A DNA stretch of 64,000 bases from Marinobacter maritimus (GCF_007671675.1 NZ_VCGW01000001.1:992001-1056000), one strand, 5' to 3'; positions 52,789 through 61,244 are shown, counted from the stretch's first letter. Program-made: numbers and translations. The notes: generated by a model from the letters alone, not told the origin.

Positions 52789-53256
52789 ACTCTTGAACAT
52801 AGGCGGTTGGGAGAGTTTCTCCAAACATGAGAACATGTCCGTAAAGTTCATGTGCACTCCTTATATTATACAGCTTCATATAATCCTTCCGTATGTTTTC
52901 GATTCCATGCCGAAATAGGCACGGTTTTCTTTTTCTGAGAATATCCCTCGTTGTGCGCTTGTCATCGTTTGAACGGCTCGCTAACCGGCTGTCACTCGTT
53001 AATGCTTGTTTTTGATTGCAAGCCTTCAGTGCAGTTACGCCCATTTCTAGCTCTGGTGTCCAAGGTATAAAACCCTTGCGCCCGGTTTTGCTGCTTTTAA
53101 AGCGTATGCCGCCATCCCGCAAGGCATTCCGCAGCATGGCCAGCATATTGCCAACCAGCTCTGCATACTTTTTAGCGTCTCTTTTTTTTCAGCGCCCAGA
53201 GTGATCCACGTCTTCCTTCCTTGAGCGTAGTTCCGTAGATTCGAGGGTGTTTTGAA
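52787..53256 (-). pseudogene. degenerate tyrosine integrase remnant
   Basis: The open part (52787-53146) carries a catalytic-domain segment, GGIRFKSSKTGRKGFIPWTPELE, like the beta-strand region of phage-type tyrosine recombinases. Upstream, in another frame, lies an N-terminal-like piece (GRKTWITLG, then AKKYAELVG). The two frames join only if one base is added to a run of eight A (T at 53182-53189). The region between these pieces, normally about 150-200 residues, is gone, as is the Arg-His-x-x-Arg / Tyr end. The last 60 or so residues match nothing I recognise. Its stop codon overlaps the left attachment site. Confidence 0.65.
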
Positions 53257-53290
53257 CTATTGAACCATTACAGTACCACCGGTCTTTATC

Positions 53291-53303
53291 GGGGGGGGGG
53301 GGG
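53291..53303. repeat. homopolymer of 13 G
   Basis: Thirteen consecutive G just before the broken exporter gene. It may be a deletion scar, a slippage-prone tract or an assembly error. Confidence 0.9.
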
Positions 53304-53307
53304 CGTT

Positions 53308-53617
53308 TCAGGCATATACTCGAGAACAACTTCCGTTTCGGATGTCAATCGAGACATTTGCCAACAAACCCGCACTGCCGATGCGCTCAAGCGTTTCGAT
53401 ATCGGTACCCAGGATCTGCTTGATCAGCCGGCCGCGTAAATCATAAACGAAGTGATGCCCCAGCACCGTGAGTGAAAGTTGAGCTGCCAAGGTAACCACC
53501 AGCAAGAGCAAAACCAGTCCGAAAAAGGTTGGCAACACCTGCGCTGATTAGACTCAGAAGTATAATGATAACGATGGGAAGGCGGTACTGGCGGAAAACG
53601 ATGGCGAGTAGCTCCAT
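53308..53617 (-). pseudogene. fragment of a PvdE/SyrD-like cyclic-peptide (siderophore) exporter
   Basis: Starts at ATG 53615-53617 with MELLAIVFRQYRLPIVII, then breaks off and continues in another frame as FFGLVLLLLVVTLAAQLSLTVLG, HHFVYDLRGRLIKQILGTDIE and GSAGLLANVSIDIRN. This is the N-terminal membrane domain of the ABC exporters (PvdE type) that sit in siderophore clusters. About 40 residues are missing where the frames change. Everything after DIRN, including the whole ATPase domain, is absent. It is divergent from fhuD. Confidence 0.65.
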
Positions 53618-53656
53618 CGGGGCTCCAGGATAGTGGCTGGAATGACCAGTGCAATG

Positions 53657-53675
53657 TATAATAATAATCAGTTGC
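53657..53675. promoter_or_regulatory. Fur box upstream of fhuD-fhuB
   Basis: tataataataatcagttgc matches 14 of 19 positions of the Fur consensus (GATAATGATAATCATTATC). It lies between the broken exporter and fhuD, 101 bases before the fhuD start chosen here. Confidence 0.6.
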
Positions 53676-53776
53676 GTTTATGGTCTCTTAAAAATACTTC
53701 GCACGCAAACCGGCTTTTCGGGTACATGGCATTAAAGGTGTGTACGGCGAAGTGCCATGGGTCCAATTTCTCAGCC

Positions 53777-54745
53777 ATGTTAGTTTTTTTGGATAATTTG
53801 TTGCTATCCGTCCGTTATTTTGGTCATCCGCAGGCCCGTGTTCGGGGTTTTCTGCTACTGCCATTTTTCTTTCTGACGTTTGTGTCTCTGAATGTCGACG
53901 CGTCGGTATCCATCCCTTCACATTCCCAGAATGAAACCCCGCGAGTGGCGGCCATTGATTGGACGCTGGTCGAGACCCTTATGTCTTTAGGGATAGTGCC
54001 GGTTGCGGCGGCTCAAATTAGGGACTACCAGGCCTGGGTCGTGGAGCCGTCACTTCCTGAACAGGTTGTGGATATAGGCCTGCGTGCTCAGCCCAATCGA
54101 GAGTTGGCTGCTTCATTAAATCTTGATCTTGTCCTGACATCCCCTTTGTACGGTGCAATAGAGCCCACTCTTTCACAGATAGCATCGGTTCAAACATTGA
54201 CCACATACAATCCAGAGAACGATTTTTGGCAAAACCTTGTAGAGACGACAAGACGGGTTGGCGAGCTGACCAACCACTCGGCAGAAGCTGAGGCCGTTAT
54301 AGAGCACCACCGCAGGCAAATTGACCAGATGAAAGAAAAAATTGCCACGGATACCCCTCCGCTTTTGGTCGTTCAGTTTATCGACGATCGTCATGTGCGT
54401 GCTTATGGCAAAGGCAGCTTATACGACATGGTGATCAATCGACTCGGGTTGCAAAACGCCTGGAAAGGCGAAACGAATATGTGGGGCTATACCACGGTCG
54501 GTATAGAAGAACTGATTACTGAGGGCTACCTGGTTATTGTTGATCCGGTTCCCATGAGTGCAGAGGGGGTTTTTGACAATAACAGGCTCTGGCAAGCGTT
54601 GCCGGCCGTTCGTCATGATCGGGTTCTATCGTTACCCGCTGTGTGGAGTTTTGGTGCACTACCTTCCGCAGTTCGCTTTGCTGACGAGTTGTATCAGGCA
54701 CTGACTGATCAGCACGCCACTGAGCTCGGCTTGAAGAACTTATGA
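53777..54745 (+). CDS. fhuD: ferric-siderophore periplasmic binding protein, FhuD-like
   Basis: Binding protein of an iron(III)-hydroxamate-type ABC importer. The product has a hydrophobic signal (VRGFLLLPFFFLTFVSL, about residues 18-34) and the FhuD core: VAAIDWTLVETLMSLGIVPVAAAQ, VDIGLRAQPNRELAASLNLDLVLTS, and TVGIEELITEGYLVIVDP. The start is uncertain: I chose the ATG at 53777 (322 residues), but there is no strong ribosome site and ATGs at 53726 and 53633 are in frame. The latter lies upstream of the Fur box. It overlaps fhuB by four bases (ATGA). Confidence 0.82.
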   Translation: MLVFLDNLLLSVRYFGHPQARVRGFLLLPFFFLTFVSLNVDASVSIPSHSQNETPRVAAIDWTLVETLMSLGIVPVAAAQIRDYQAWVVEPSLPEQVVDIGLRAQPNRELAASLNLDLVLTSPLYGAIEPTLSQIASVQTLTTYNPENDFWQNLVETTRRVGELTNHSAEAEAVIEHHRRQIDQMKEKIATDTPPLLVVQFIDDRHVRAYGKGSLYDMVINRLGLQNAWKGETNMWGYTTVGIEELITEGYLVIVDPVPMSAEGVFDNNRLWQALPAVRHDRVLSLPAVWSFGALPSAVRFADELYQALTDQHATELGLKNL

Positions 54746-56742
54746 TCTCATTACATCGGCGGGCCTCACCCGCGTATATCTGTTTGCCACTGGTTATCAT
54801 CTGCGTTGTTATCACGTTCAATTTGTTGAAACAGACATTGCCAGACGTGAGCCAGGGCGCTTTCGATTTTTCTGTCGGGCTTTCCGGGCCCGAAGCTAAA
54901 GCGATGTCGACAGCCGTGTTTCAATTCAGCGTGCTGCCTCGGATGACCATCGCCCTATTGGTGGGTGCAGCGCTTGGCTTGGCTGGCGTACTAATGCAGC
55001 AGGTTTTGCGTAATCCTATCGCCTCGCCAACCACTTTGGGTGTTGCCAGTGGGGCGCAACTTGGCCTTTTGTTGGCCACGCTTTTTGCGCCCCGTCTCTT
55101 AGCCTTCGGCAGTGAATGGGTGGCACTGGCAGGGGGAGTAATCTCATTACTGATTGTGTTTTCCCTATCCTGGCATCGTCGGTTGGCGCCCGTTGCTGTA
55201 GTGTTGGCCGGCTTAGTCGTTAATCTTTATATCGGTGCGCTGAGCACGGTATTGATTCTTTTTCACCAGGAAGAATTTCGCGGCCTGATGATCTGGGCCG
55301 CTGGCTCTCTTGCTCAAAATAGCTGGAGCGACACCCTGCATTTGTTGCCCCGCCTGGTTGTAGTGGCAATCTTAGCCGGATTAATGGCGCGGCCCCTAGG
55401 GTTGTTGGAATTGGATGAATCCAGTGCCAGTAGCCTGGGCATATCCGTGCGTAAGCTTCGATTAATGGTCTTGGGCCTGTCTGTATTTATTACCGCATCT
55501 GCGGTTAGCCTGGTTGGTATCGTAGGCTTTGTGGGGTTGGCTGCGCCGGTGATCGTCAAACTGATGGGCGCGCGCACTCTGGCCCAGCGGCTGCTTTGGG
55601 CACCTGTGTTCGGAGGGTTGCTACTGCTAACAACCGATCTTTTTTTATTACAGTATTCTGCGCAGTTGCCTTCAATGGTTCCAACCGGTGCCATGACCGG
55701 GCTATTGGGAGCACCGCTATTACTCTGGCTTATTCCGCGATTATCCCTCAAAAGCACTGCGCCAAGCACATCTAAAACGACTTTACAGACAGCCCGTAAG
55801 CCTACCTCTCGAATGTTTCTTTGGCTTCTGGTTTTACTGACAACTGCATCAATTTTGGCTTTGTTCGTGACTCAATCCATCGGAGGTTGGGTATTCAATG
55901 GCACCGGTCAATGGGAGTCCATTGTTACTTGGCGAATTCCGCGGGTTCTGGCAGCAGCGGGGGCCGGCGTTCTGCTGGCTTTAGCGGGTGCGACCATTCA
56001 ACGAATGACGGGCAACCCGATGGCCAGTCCAGAGGTACTAGGGATCAGCTCTGGCACTGCCATTGGATTGATTCTAACGATCTACTCTTCCGCCAACGTC
56101 ACCGCGCCGCTGCTTATCTTGGCTGGCGCAACGAGTGCCGTCATAACGCTTGCCGTTTTGATTTTGTTGAATCGACGCACTGGATTTCAGTCTGAGCGTT
56201 TGCTCCTTACCGGAATCGCCATAGCGGCTTTATTCGAGCCATTAAGAAGTATTTTTCTTGCCAACGGTGACCCTCGTATCCAACAAGTGATTGCATGGAT
56301 GTCAGGCTCAACCTATTACGTTGATTCTTCAACAGGTCTGAGCGCGCTGATTTTCGCTGTCATGATGGTGGCGCTAATCCCCCTGGTCACTCGTTGGCTA
56401 GATTTGTTGCCCCTCGGTCGTAATGTTGCGCTGGGTTTGGGGCTGAGTGTGGATAGGGTTCGGCTTATACTTCTGGCGCTGGTGGCCATACTGACCGCCT
56501 TCGCTACGTTGATTGTCGGGCCCTTGAGTTTTGCCGGTTTGCTGGCGCCCCATGTTGCCAGGATGCTGGGCTTCTCCAAGGCGTTACCTCATCTTGTAGG
56601 TTCTGCGATCGTCGGTGCTTTATTGATGATAAGCGCAGACTGGTTGGGGCGTCAGGTGCTGTTCCCTCAGGAAATTCCAGCCGGCCTAGTAGCCGCCCTT
56701 CTGGGGGGAGCCTATTTCATGTGGGGGCTAAGACGATACTGA
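54742..56742 (+). CDS. fhuB: ferric-siderophore ABC transporter permease, FhuB-like (fused)
   Basis: A 666-residue fused permease with two FecCD halves, as in FhuB: each half has the LVGAALGLAGVLMQQVLRNP / LLALAGATIQRMTGNPMASP motif and the GFVGLAAPVIVKL / GPLSFAGLLAPHVARM ATPase-contact loop. It makes up the whole membrane channel. No fhuC ATPase gene follows on this strand; the next gene is convergent fhuF. The stop overlaps a gatgctg/cagcatc hairpin (56741-56757). Confidence 0.92.
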   Translation: MISLHRRASPAYICLPLVIICVVITFNLLKQTLPDVSQGAFDFSVGLSGPEAKAMSTAVFQFSVLPRMTIALLVGAALGLAGVLMQQVLRNPIASPTTLGVASGAQLGLLLATLFAPRLLAFGSEWVALAGGVISLLIVFSLSWHRRLAPVAVVLAGLVVNLYIGALSTVLILFHQEEFRGLMIWAAGSLAQNSWSDTLHLLPRLVVVAILAGLMARPLGLLELDESSASSLGISVRKLRLMVLGLSVFITASAVSLVGIVGFVGLAAPVIVKLMGARTLAQRLLWAPVFGGLLLLTTDLFLLQYSAQLPSMVPTGAMTGLLGAPLLLWLIPRLSLKSTAPSTSKTTLQTARKPTSRMFLWLLVLLTTASILALFVTQSIGGWVFNGTGQWESIVTWRIPRVLAAAGAGVLLALAGATIQRMTGNPMASPEVLGISSGTAIGLILTIYSSANVTAPLLILAGATSAVITLAVLILLNRRTGFQSERLLLTGIAIAALFEPLRSIFLANGDPRIQQVIAWMSGSTYYVDSSTGLSALIFAVMMVALIPLVTRWLDLLPLGRNVALGLGLSVDRVRLILLALVAILTAFATLIVGPLSFAGLLAPHVARMLGFSKALPHLVGSAIVGALLMISADWLGRQVLFPQEIPAGLVAALLGGAYFMWGLRRY

Positions 56743-56757
56743 TGCTGGTGCAGCATC
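56741..56757. terminator. weak hairpin between fhuB and fhuF
   Basis: Perfect 7-bp stem gatgctg / cagcatc with a gtg loop, covering the fhuB stop and followed by ttcataattc. Position suits a terminator for the converging genes; the T-run is poor. Confidence 0.4.
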
Positions 56758-56779
56758 TTCATAATTCGACTTTTGGATA

Positions 56780-57505
56780 TCAGGGTTTACGAATCAGCGG
56801 GCAATTGCTGCAGTAATCCAGCTCTGGAATAAGATAGCGAATACAACAAAGACGGCGGCGGCGGTCGAGGCCTTCTCCGGTTGCAGCGATCAGATAGTTT
56901 ACCGGCTGGAAAAGAGGGTTGCGACGACCATTCAGAAGATAGCGGCTGGCAAGCAGCTCACTTGCGGGCTCAACCGAACCGGAATTAGCCAGAGGGTGAG
57001 TTTTCAACGCTTCAGTAAAGTATTCAAAAACGTTGCCGGCGTTGCTCCAGAAGACTTTTGGGGACGCTCCCGAATAGTCAGTTAACGCCGTAATCAGTGG
57101 AACAAGATGGCTATCGATCAGTTTGGTGAAGCGGGTGAGGGCGTTTTGAGTGGCCAGTGGCCGGCCAGTATCGGTGATCCACAGCCGGCGGGTTTGTCCT
57201 TCAGAACCAACTTCAATGCTGACTTCGTCCAGCCCGATTGGCAGATCCTGGTCAAGTAACAAGTTGGATGCCAGCGTTGTGGAGATCAGTGCGCTGAAAT
57301 GCCATTTTGACCAAAGAGAAGCGACAGCACGTCGGTCAGTCTGACGATATTGGGTTGAAAAACGTTTTAGTTGTGTGTCCAGTCGCTGGGTGTCAAGCAG
57401 GTCTGCGGCTCGCAGCATAGAGCTCTGATCGGGCGGTTCGCCCACGCCGGGGGGCGAGAAACCGTCCAGAGGGCCAAGATAGAGACTTTCCAGCATTGTG
57501 TTCAT
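56780..57505 (-). CDS. fhuF: siderophore ferric-iron reductase, FhuF family
   Basis: [2Fe-2S] protein that reduces iron bound to hydroxamate siderophores in the cytoplasm. The 241-residue product ends with the FhuF cysteine motif CC-x10-C-x2-C (Cys220, Cys221, Cys232, Cys235, in RLCCIRYLIPELDYCSNC). The ribosome site CCGGAG precedes the ATG. A Fur-box-like site is at 57537. With FhuD, FhuB and the receptor it completes the uptake and release route except for the ATPase. Confidence 0.88.
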   Translation of the reverse strand: MNTMLESLYLGPLDGFSPPGVGEPPDQSSMLRAADLLDTQRLDTQLKRFSTQYRQTDRRAVASLWSKWHFSALISTTLASNLLLDQDLPIGLDEVSIEVGSEGQTRRLWITDTGRPLATQNALTRFTKLIDSHLVPLITALTDYSGASPKVFWSNAGNVFEYFTEALKTHPLANSGSVEPASELLASRYLLNGRRNPLFQPVNYLIAATGEGLDRRRRLCCIRYLIPELDYCSNCPLIRKP

Positions 57506-57536
57506 AGGGCTCCGGTAACAAATTCTGAATCCTAAC

Positions 57537-57555
57537 TTTAGTGATAATCTATGTC
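57537..57555. promoter_or_regulatory. Fur-box-like site upstream of fhuF
   Basis: tttagtgataatctatgtc matches 13 of 19 positions of the Fur consensus, about 32 bases before the fhuF ATG. Confidence 0.45.
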
Positions 57556-57678
57556 ATTTGTATGCATCGCTAAGCAGCCTAACTGACAAGATCAAAAAGC
57601 TCACGGTTATTCTGGTCTCAGGAGGGATGGGCAAGTGGGTTCTTGCCCAGCGGATATTTGGGATGAGTGGAGCGGGTA

Positions 57679-59814
57679 CTAGAAAGTATAAGAGACTGAT
57701 GCCTCCAACGTTCTCTCCTCACCAAACCAGCAATTAGCACTGTCGAAGCAGCTGTAATAGCGTTCGTTGGTCAGGTTGTTCAGGGACACTCCGATCTCCG
57801 TGCCGTTCAACGTGTGCACCAGTTGGCCCAAGTCATAGCGAAGGGCGATGTCCAGAAGAGTAACGTCGGGAACCTTGCCAGAGTTGGTGGTCGCGTCGTA
57901 TTCGGCTTCGCCGATATAGCGCGCACCGATACCGGCAACCAGACCGCCTAAAACTCCCTGGTCAAAGCTGTAGTCGGCCCAGCCCGACAGCAAATGTTCC
58001 GGAACCCACACCGGAGTTTTACCTTTCAGTCCAGAATTATCTTTTGTTATTTCTACGTCCTGGAACGTGTAGCTCAGGGTTAGCAGCAGGTTGTCCAGAG
58101 GCTGAGCCAGAGCTTCCAACTCTACGCCCTGCGAGCGTACGGCACCCGCCTGGATCTTGTCATACGGGCCGCCCGCTGGGTCACGGGTTGGTACGTTCTC
58201 TTTGGTAATCTGGTAAAACGCGAGGTTGGCGGTGGTGCGTTGGTCCGGTGACTGATACTTAACGCCCAATTCCCACTGATCTCCGATGGAGGCATCAAAT
58301 TCATTACCATTTCGATCCCTCCCGGTTTGTGGTTCGAAGCTTTGTGCGTAGTTAAGGTAAGGCGAGAGGCCGTTTGCGGCCTGGTACATGATTCCGGCAC
58401 GCGCTGAAACATTATCCTGGTCGAGCTTTGCGTCTACAGCAGTGCCGTACTGTGTTCCGTTTTCCGTGCCTGTGAAATCGTCCCAGCGTACACCGCCAAT
58501 CATCACAAACCGGTCAATTCTGACCTGATCTTGCAGATAAACACCCAGCTGCTTTTTCTCAATGTTGAAATCAGATGAATACGGCGTGTCTGTGATGTCG
58601 ATCGTCGAGCGTGAAATTTGCTGATGATTTGGATTGAAGAGGTCAATGGAGGGCGCGCCGCTTCCACCCGCCGTATCCTCATAGATGACGTCTGATTTCA
58701 GGCTCAGATAATCAAAACCCACCAGTAAGTTGTGCTCGGCTGCGCCGGTTTGAAAGCGCCCGGAAACCTGGTTGTCGATCGTAAACCCGGTGGTCGCTTC
58801 ATCGGTCAGATAGGCTTCTCGCGACAGGGTTCGTCCGTCAGCGGCCAAGCCAGTGCCATAGGTATTGGTTTGAAATGCTTCTGCATCGGTGTAGCGAAAG
58901 TTCTGCAGAAAATTCCAGTTGTTATTGATGTTGTGGTTGATTTTATAGCCTGCCAGAAGAACCTCTTTTTCAAACTGGTTCCAGTTGGAGTCGCCAGAAA
59001 ACGCATCGGTATCCAGCTCGCCATTTGGGTTCGACAGAAAAAGACCGGAGGCCGGCAAGGATGTGTAAATGCCCATCTCCGGATCTTTCTGGTAGTACAG
59101 ATTAAAATTCACCAGGGTGTCATCGCTGATCTGCCAGTCCAGGGAGGGCGCAACCATGTAACGTTCTTCTTCCGCGGTTTCTGCCTGGCCATCTCGGGTG
59201 CGAGCCAGCCCAACCAGGCTGTAGGACAGTTCCGGATTTCCTAATTGGCCGCTACTTTCAACAGAGGCTTCATTCAAGTTGCGCGAGCCGGTAGCCAACT
59301 CAATCTTATTGGAAGAGCCAGCGGTTGGTTTTTTACTGATCAGGTTGACCATGCCTCCCGGTGGCATGGAGCCGTACAGAGTTGACGTAGGGCCACGAAA
59401 TACTTCGACCTGTTCAACCGCTAACAAGTCTATTTGTGGCTGAAGGTTCCAGTCGTTGTATAGCAGTTGCATGCCATCGTAGTAGTTTTGGTAGTTGATA
59501 AAACCACGAATGCTGAACAGATCCAGACGACCCACGGCTCCTCCGCGCAACTCTGTGTTGACGCCAGGGGAGTATCGAAGCGCCGCCGCGACTGAATCTG
59601 CATCGCGCATTTGCAGAGCCTGCTGGTCCAGTACCGATATGCTCTGGGGCGTGTCTTCCGGCTGCAGTGATGTTTTGGTCGCTGTGCTGCGGTAGGTGTC
59701 ACCGTAAACTGCCAGCTCGTCCAGCTCCATTACCTCGTTCGCAAGAGCGATTTGGCTACTACCTGCGCCCACCGCTATAGCCAGTATCGAGGGTTTGAGA
59801 AAAGATCCTTTCAT
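57679..59814 (-). CDS. TonB-dependent siderophore receptor
   Basis: Outer-membrane ferric-siderophore receptor. The 711-residue precursor has a signal peptide (about 1-25, ending IALA), the plug domain (TPQSISVLDQQALQMRDAD, FSIRGFINYQNYYDG, VEVFRGPTSTLYGSMPPGG) and the 22-strand barrel ending in VSYTF with the terminal Phe. There is no N-terminal signalling extension, so it is not a FecA/FpvA-type transducer. It belongs to the hydroxamate/ferrichrome receptor group by general pattern; the exact ligand is unknown. Confidence 0.93.
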   Translation of the reverse strand: MKGSFLKPSILAIAVGAGSSQIALANEVMELDELAVYGDTYRSTATKTSLQPEDTPQSISVLDQQALQMRDADSVAAALRYSPGVNTELRGGAVGRLDLFSIRGFINYQNYYDGMQLLYNDWNLQPQIDLLAVEQVEVFRGPTSTLYGSMPPGGMVNLISKKPTAGSSNKIELATGSRNLNEASVESSGQLGNPELSYSLVGLARTRDGQAETAEEERYMVAPSLDWQISDDTLVNFNLYYQKDPEMGIYTSLPASGLFLSNPNGELDTDAFSGDSNWNQFEKEVLLAGYKINHNINNNWNFLQNFRYTDAEAFQTNTYGTGLAADGRTLSREAYLTDEATTGFTIDNQVSGRFQTGAAEHNLLVGFDYLSLKSDVIYEDTAGGSGAPSIDLFNPNHQQISRSTIDITDTPYSSDFNIEKKQLGVYLQDQVRIDRFVMIGGVRWDDFTGTENGTQYGTAVDAKLDQDNVSARAGIMYQAANGLSPYLNYAQSFEPQTGRDRNGNEFDASIGDQWELGVKYQSPDQRTTANLAFYQITKENVPTRDPAGGPYDKIQAGAVRSQGVELEALAQPLDNLLLTLSYTFQDVEITKDNSGLKGKTPVWVPEHLLSGWADYSFDQGVLGGLVAGIGARYIGEAEYDATTNSGKVPDVTLLDIALRYDLGQLVHTLNGTEIGVSLNNLTNERYYSCFDSANCWFGEERTLEASVSYTF

Positions 59815-59868
59815 GGTAAAGCCCCGTAGAGTTCAGAGACAGACAAGATAGTCTGTTACATTTATAAT

Positions 59869-59887
59869 GCGAATCATTATCATTATA
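59869..59887. promoter_or_regulatory. Fur box upstream of the siderophore receptor
   Basis: gcgaatcattatcattata matches 14 of 19 positions of the Fur consensus. It is about 55 bases before the receptor ATG, between the receptor and the end of the AraC-type gene. Confidence 0.65.
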
Positions 59888-59907
59888 TTTGGTTGTCGGG
59901 GCGATAC

Positions 59908-60822
59908 TTAACAGTTTGGTGCATTCCACGAAATCATTGGCCGGCAAAGCTTGACCGGTATCCAATATTCCATAGACACCTGTGGTGCAGAAGGGGTCAA
60001 TCCGGGTGGGTAAATTTCCAGATCGTAGGCGTGGAGTGCTTCGCAGCCGGAGTTGGGTAGCCAGGCCTGGAAAAACCATTTGAGAACATCTGGCAGGGAA
60101 ACCAGTGGGCCATGAAACGCGATCACAACGTAGTTTCGGCCTGGCACTGTGATGCTACTTAGCGTATCTGTCGCTGGTGGTTCTTGAACTTCTGTTCCAG
60201 CAAGGTAGGTGAAAGATGCGTTGGACCCTCCGGCAAGGTCTAACACACCAATTCTGGGGTGGTCAGCGTCTGCGCTGTTGATGCTACTGAAATCCCGCCA
60301 CAGGCGCGGGAGCTTGTCATTAAAATCAGGGCAGGCCGAAAACAGGCCGTTCACTTGGCCGGCAACACCAGCCACAGTGAACGTTGGCTGGAAATCCAGC
60401 CGGATCCCCGGCACTCGCGAACGCAATGACTCTGGGGGCAGCAGGTCCGGGTGACAAGACATCGGGGTTTTCAGAAGACATGGCAGGCCACGCTGGCGGT
60501 ATTTTACCGGCGCGCAACCAAAGTGTTGTTTGAAGCTACGGCTGAAACTGATGTCACAGCTGAAACCGCAGGCCAAAGCAATATCGATCATGCGTTGTTT
60601 GGTAAAAAGCAGCATCTCAGCTGCCTGGCTCAAGCGCATTTCCCGCACGTAGCGCCCTAGTGAAAGGCCGGTTTGATGGGCAAGGATACGGTTGAACTGC
60701 CAGCGCGACAGGCCGCAGCGTTTAGCCAGTGCAGCCACCGCTAATGGCTTATCCAAGTTATGATGAACGTGGTCTAGCACCTGTTGAATTCTATGTAACT
60801 GTAACCGACGACTGCTCTCCAT
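59908..60822 (-). CDS. AraC-type regulator with C-terminal GyrI-like domain
   Basis: Transcription factor of 304 residues. The AraC DNA-binding domain is at the N-terminus (about 10-108; AALAKRCGLSRWQFNRILAH, IALACGFSCDISFSRSFKQHFG). A GyrI-like small-molecule-binding domain follows (about 145-304; RVPGIRLDFQPTFTVAGVAG, FHGPLVSLPDVLKWFFQAWLP, LEIYPPGL). This layout is that of Rob, rather than the C-terminal HTH of PchR/AlcR siderophore regulators. It is 93 bases upstream of the receptor on the same strand and probably controls it. GAGG precedes the ATG. Confidence 0.87.
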   Translation of the reverse strand: MESSRRLQLHRIQQVLDHVHHNLDKPLAVAALAKRCGLSRWQFNRILAHQTGLSLGRYVREMRLSQAAEMLLFTKQRMIDIALACGFSCDISFSRSFKQHFGCAPVKYRQRGLPCLLKTPMSCHPDLLPPESLRSRVPGIRLDFQPTFTVAGVAGQVNGLFSACPDFNDKLPRLWRDFSSINSADADHPRIGVLDLAGGSNASFTYLAGTEVQEPPATDTLSSITVPGRNYVVIAFHGPLVSLPDVLKWFFQAWLPNSGCEALHAYDLEIYPPGLTPSAPQVSMEYWIPVKLCRPMISWNAPNC

Positions 60823-61008
60823 TTAACCTCGTTTATGGCTGTTCGAAACCATCCAGAAACCGAAGGCTCTTGGTTCAGTGATCCTCCTATCATCATTGGC
60901 AGAGGTTCAACCAAGGGAGCAAGGCAATACCTCGGTTAGCCTGTCGACAATGCACTGAAGCAACCTTCTTCGTATTTTGACTGTCAAGTTAGGTTAAAAC
61001 TCGTAATA

Positions 61009-61027
61009 TTTAATGATAATCATTTGC
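61009..61027. promoter_or_regulatory. Fur box at the island right end
   Basis: tttaatgataatcatttgc matches 15 of 19 positions of the Fur consensus, the best of the four in the island. It overlaps a possible promoter reading right (see next entry) and also lies 187 bases upstream of the AraC-type gene reading left. Confidence 0.65.
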
Positions 61028-61051
61028 AATAATAATTTGTAGTGCTAAATT
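61024..61051 (+). promoter_or_regulatory. putative promoter overlapping the Fur box
   Basis: -35 ttgcaa (61024-61029) and -10 taaatt (61046-61051), 16 bases apart, ending 37 bases before the ATG of the 51-residue ORF. It overlaps the end of the Fur box. Confidence 0.5.
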
Positions 61052-61088
61052 CTGCTCTGAACACGTTCTTGATTCGGGGGAGAAGATT

Positions 61089-61244
61089 ATGAGTGGATCC
61101 GTGGTTCAGTTGGCGGGCTCGTCAAAAAGCATATTCTCTGCTTGGCAGACACTTCGAAAATCCGCTGAGAAAGACAATACCCGAAAAAACCAGGAAAGTG
61201 AGTGGCGTATGGGGACTGCCGCTGAGCCGGGTGCTAATACTTGA
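61089..61244 (+). CDS. 51-residue hypothetical protein, possibly Fur-regulated
   Basis: Small ORF with a strong ribosome site (gggggaga) seven bases before the ATG, downstream of a Fur box and a promoter-like pair. The product starts MSGSVVQLAGSSKSIF and is soluble, charged and Ser/Lys/Glu-rich, with no membrane segment or cysteine. It matches no family I recognise; it is not HemP. It could be a real small iron-stress protein or a truncated remnant at the island edge. Confidence 0.5.
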   Translation: MSGSVVQLAGSSKSIFSAWQTLRKSAEKDNTRKNQESEWRMGTAAEPGANT

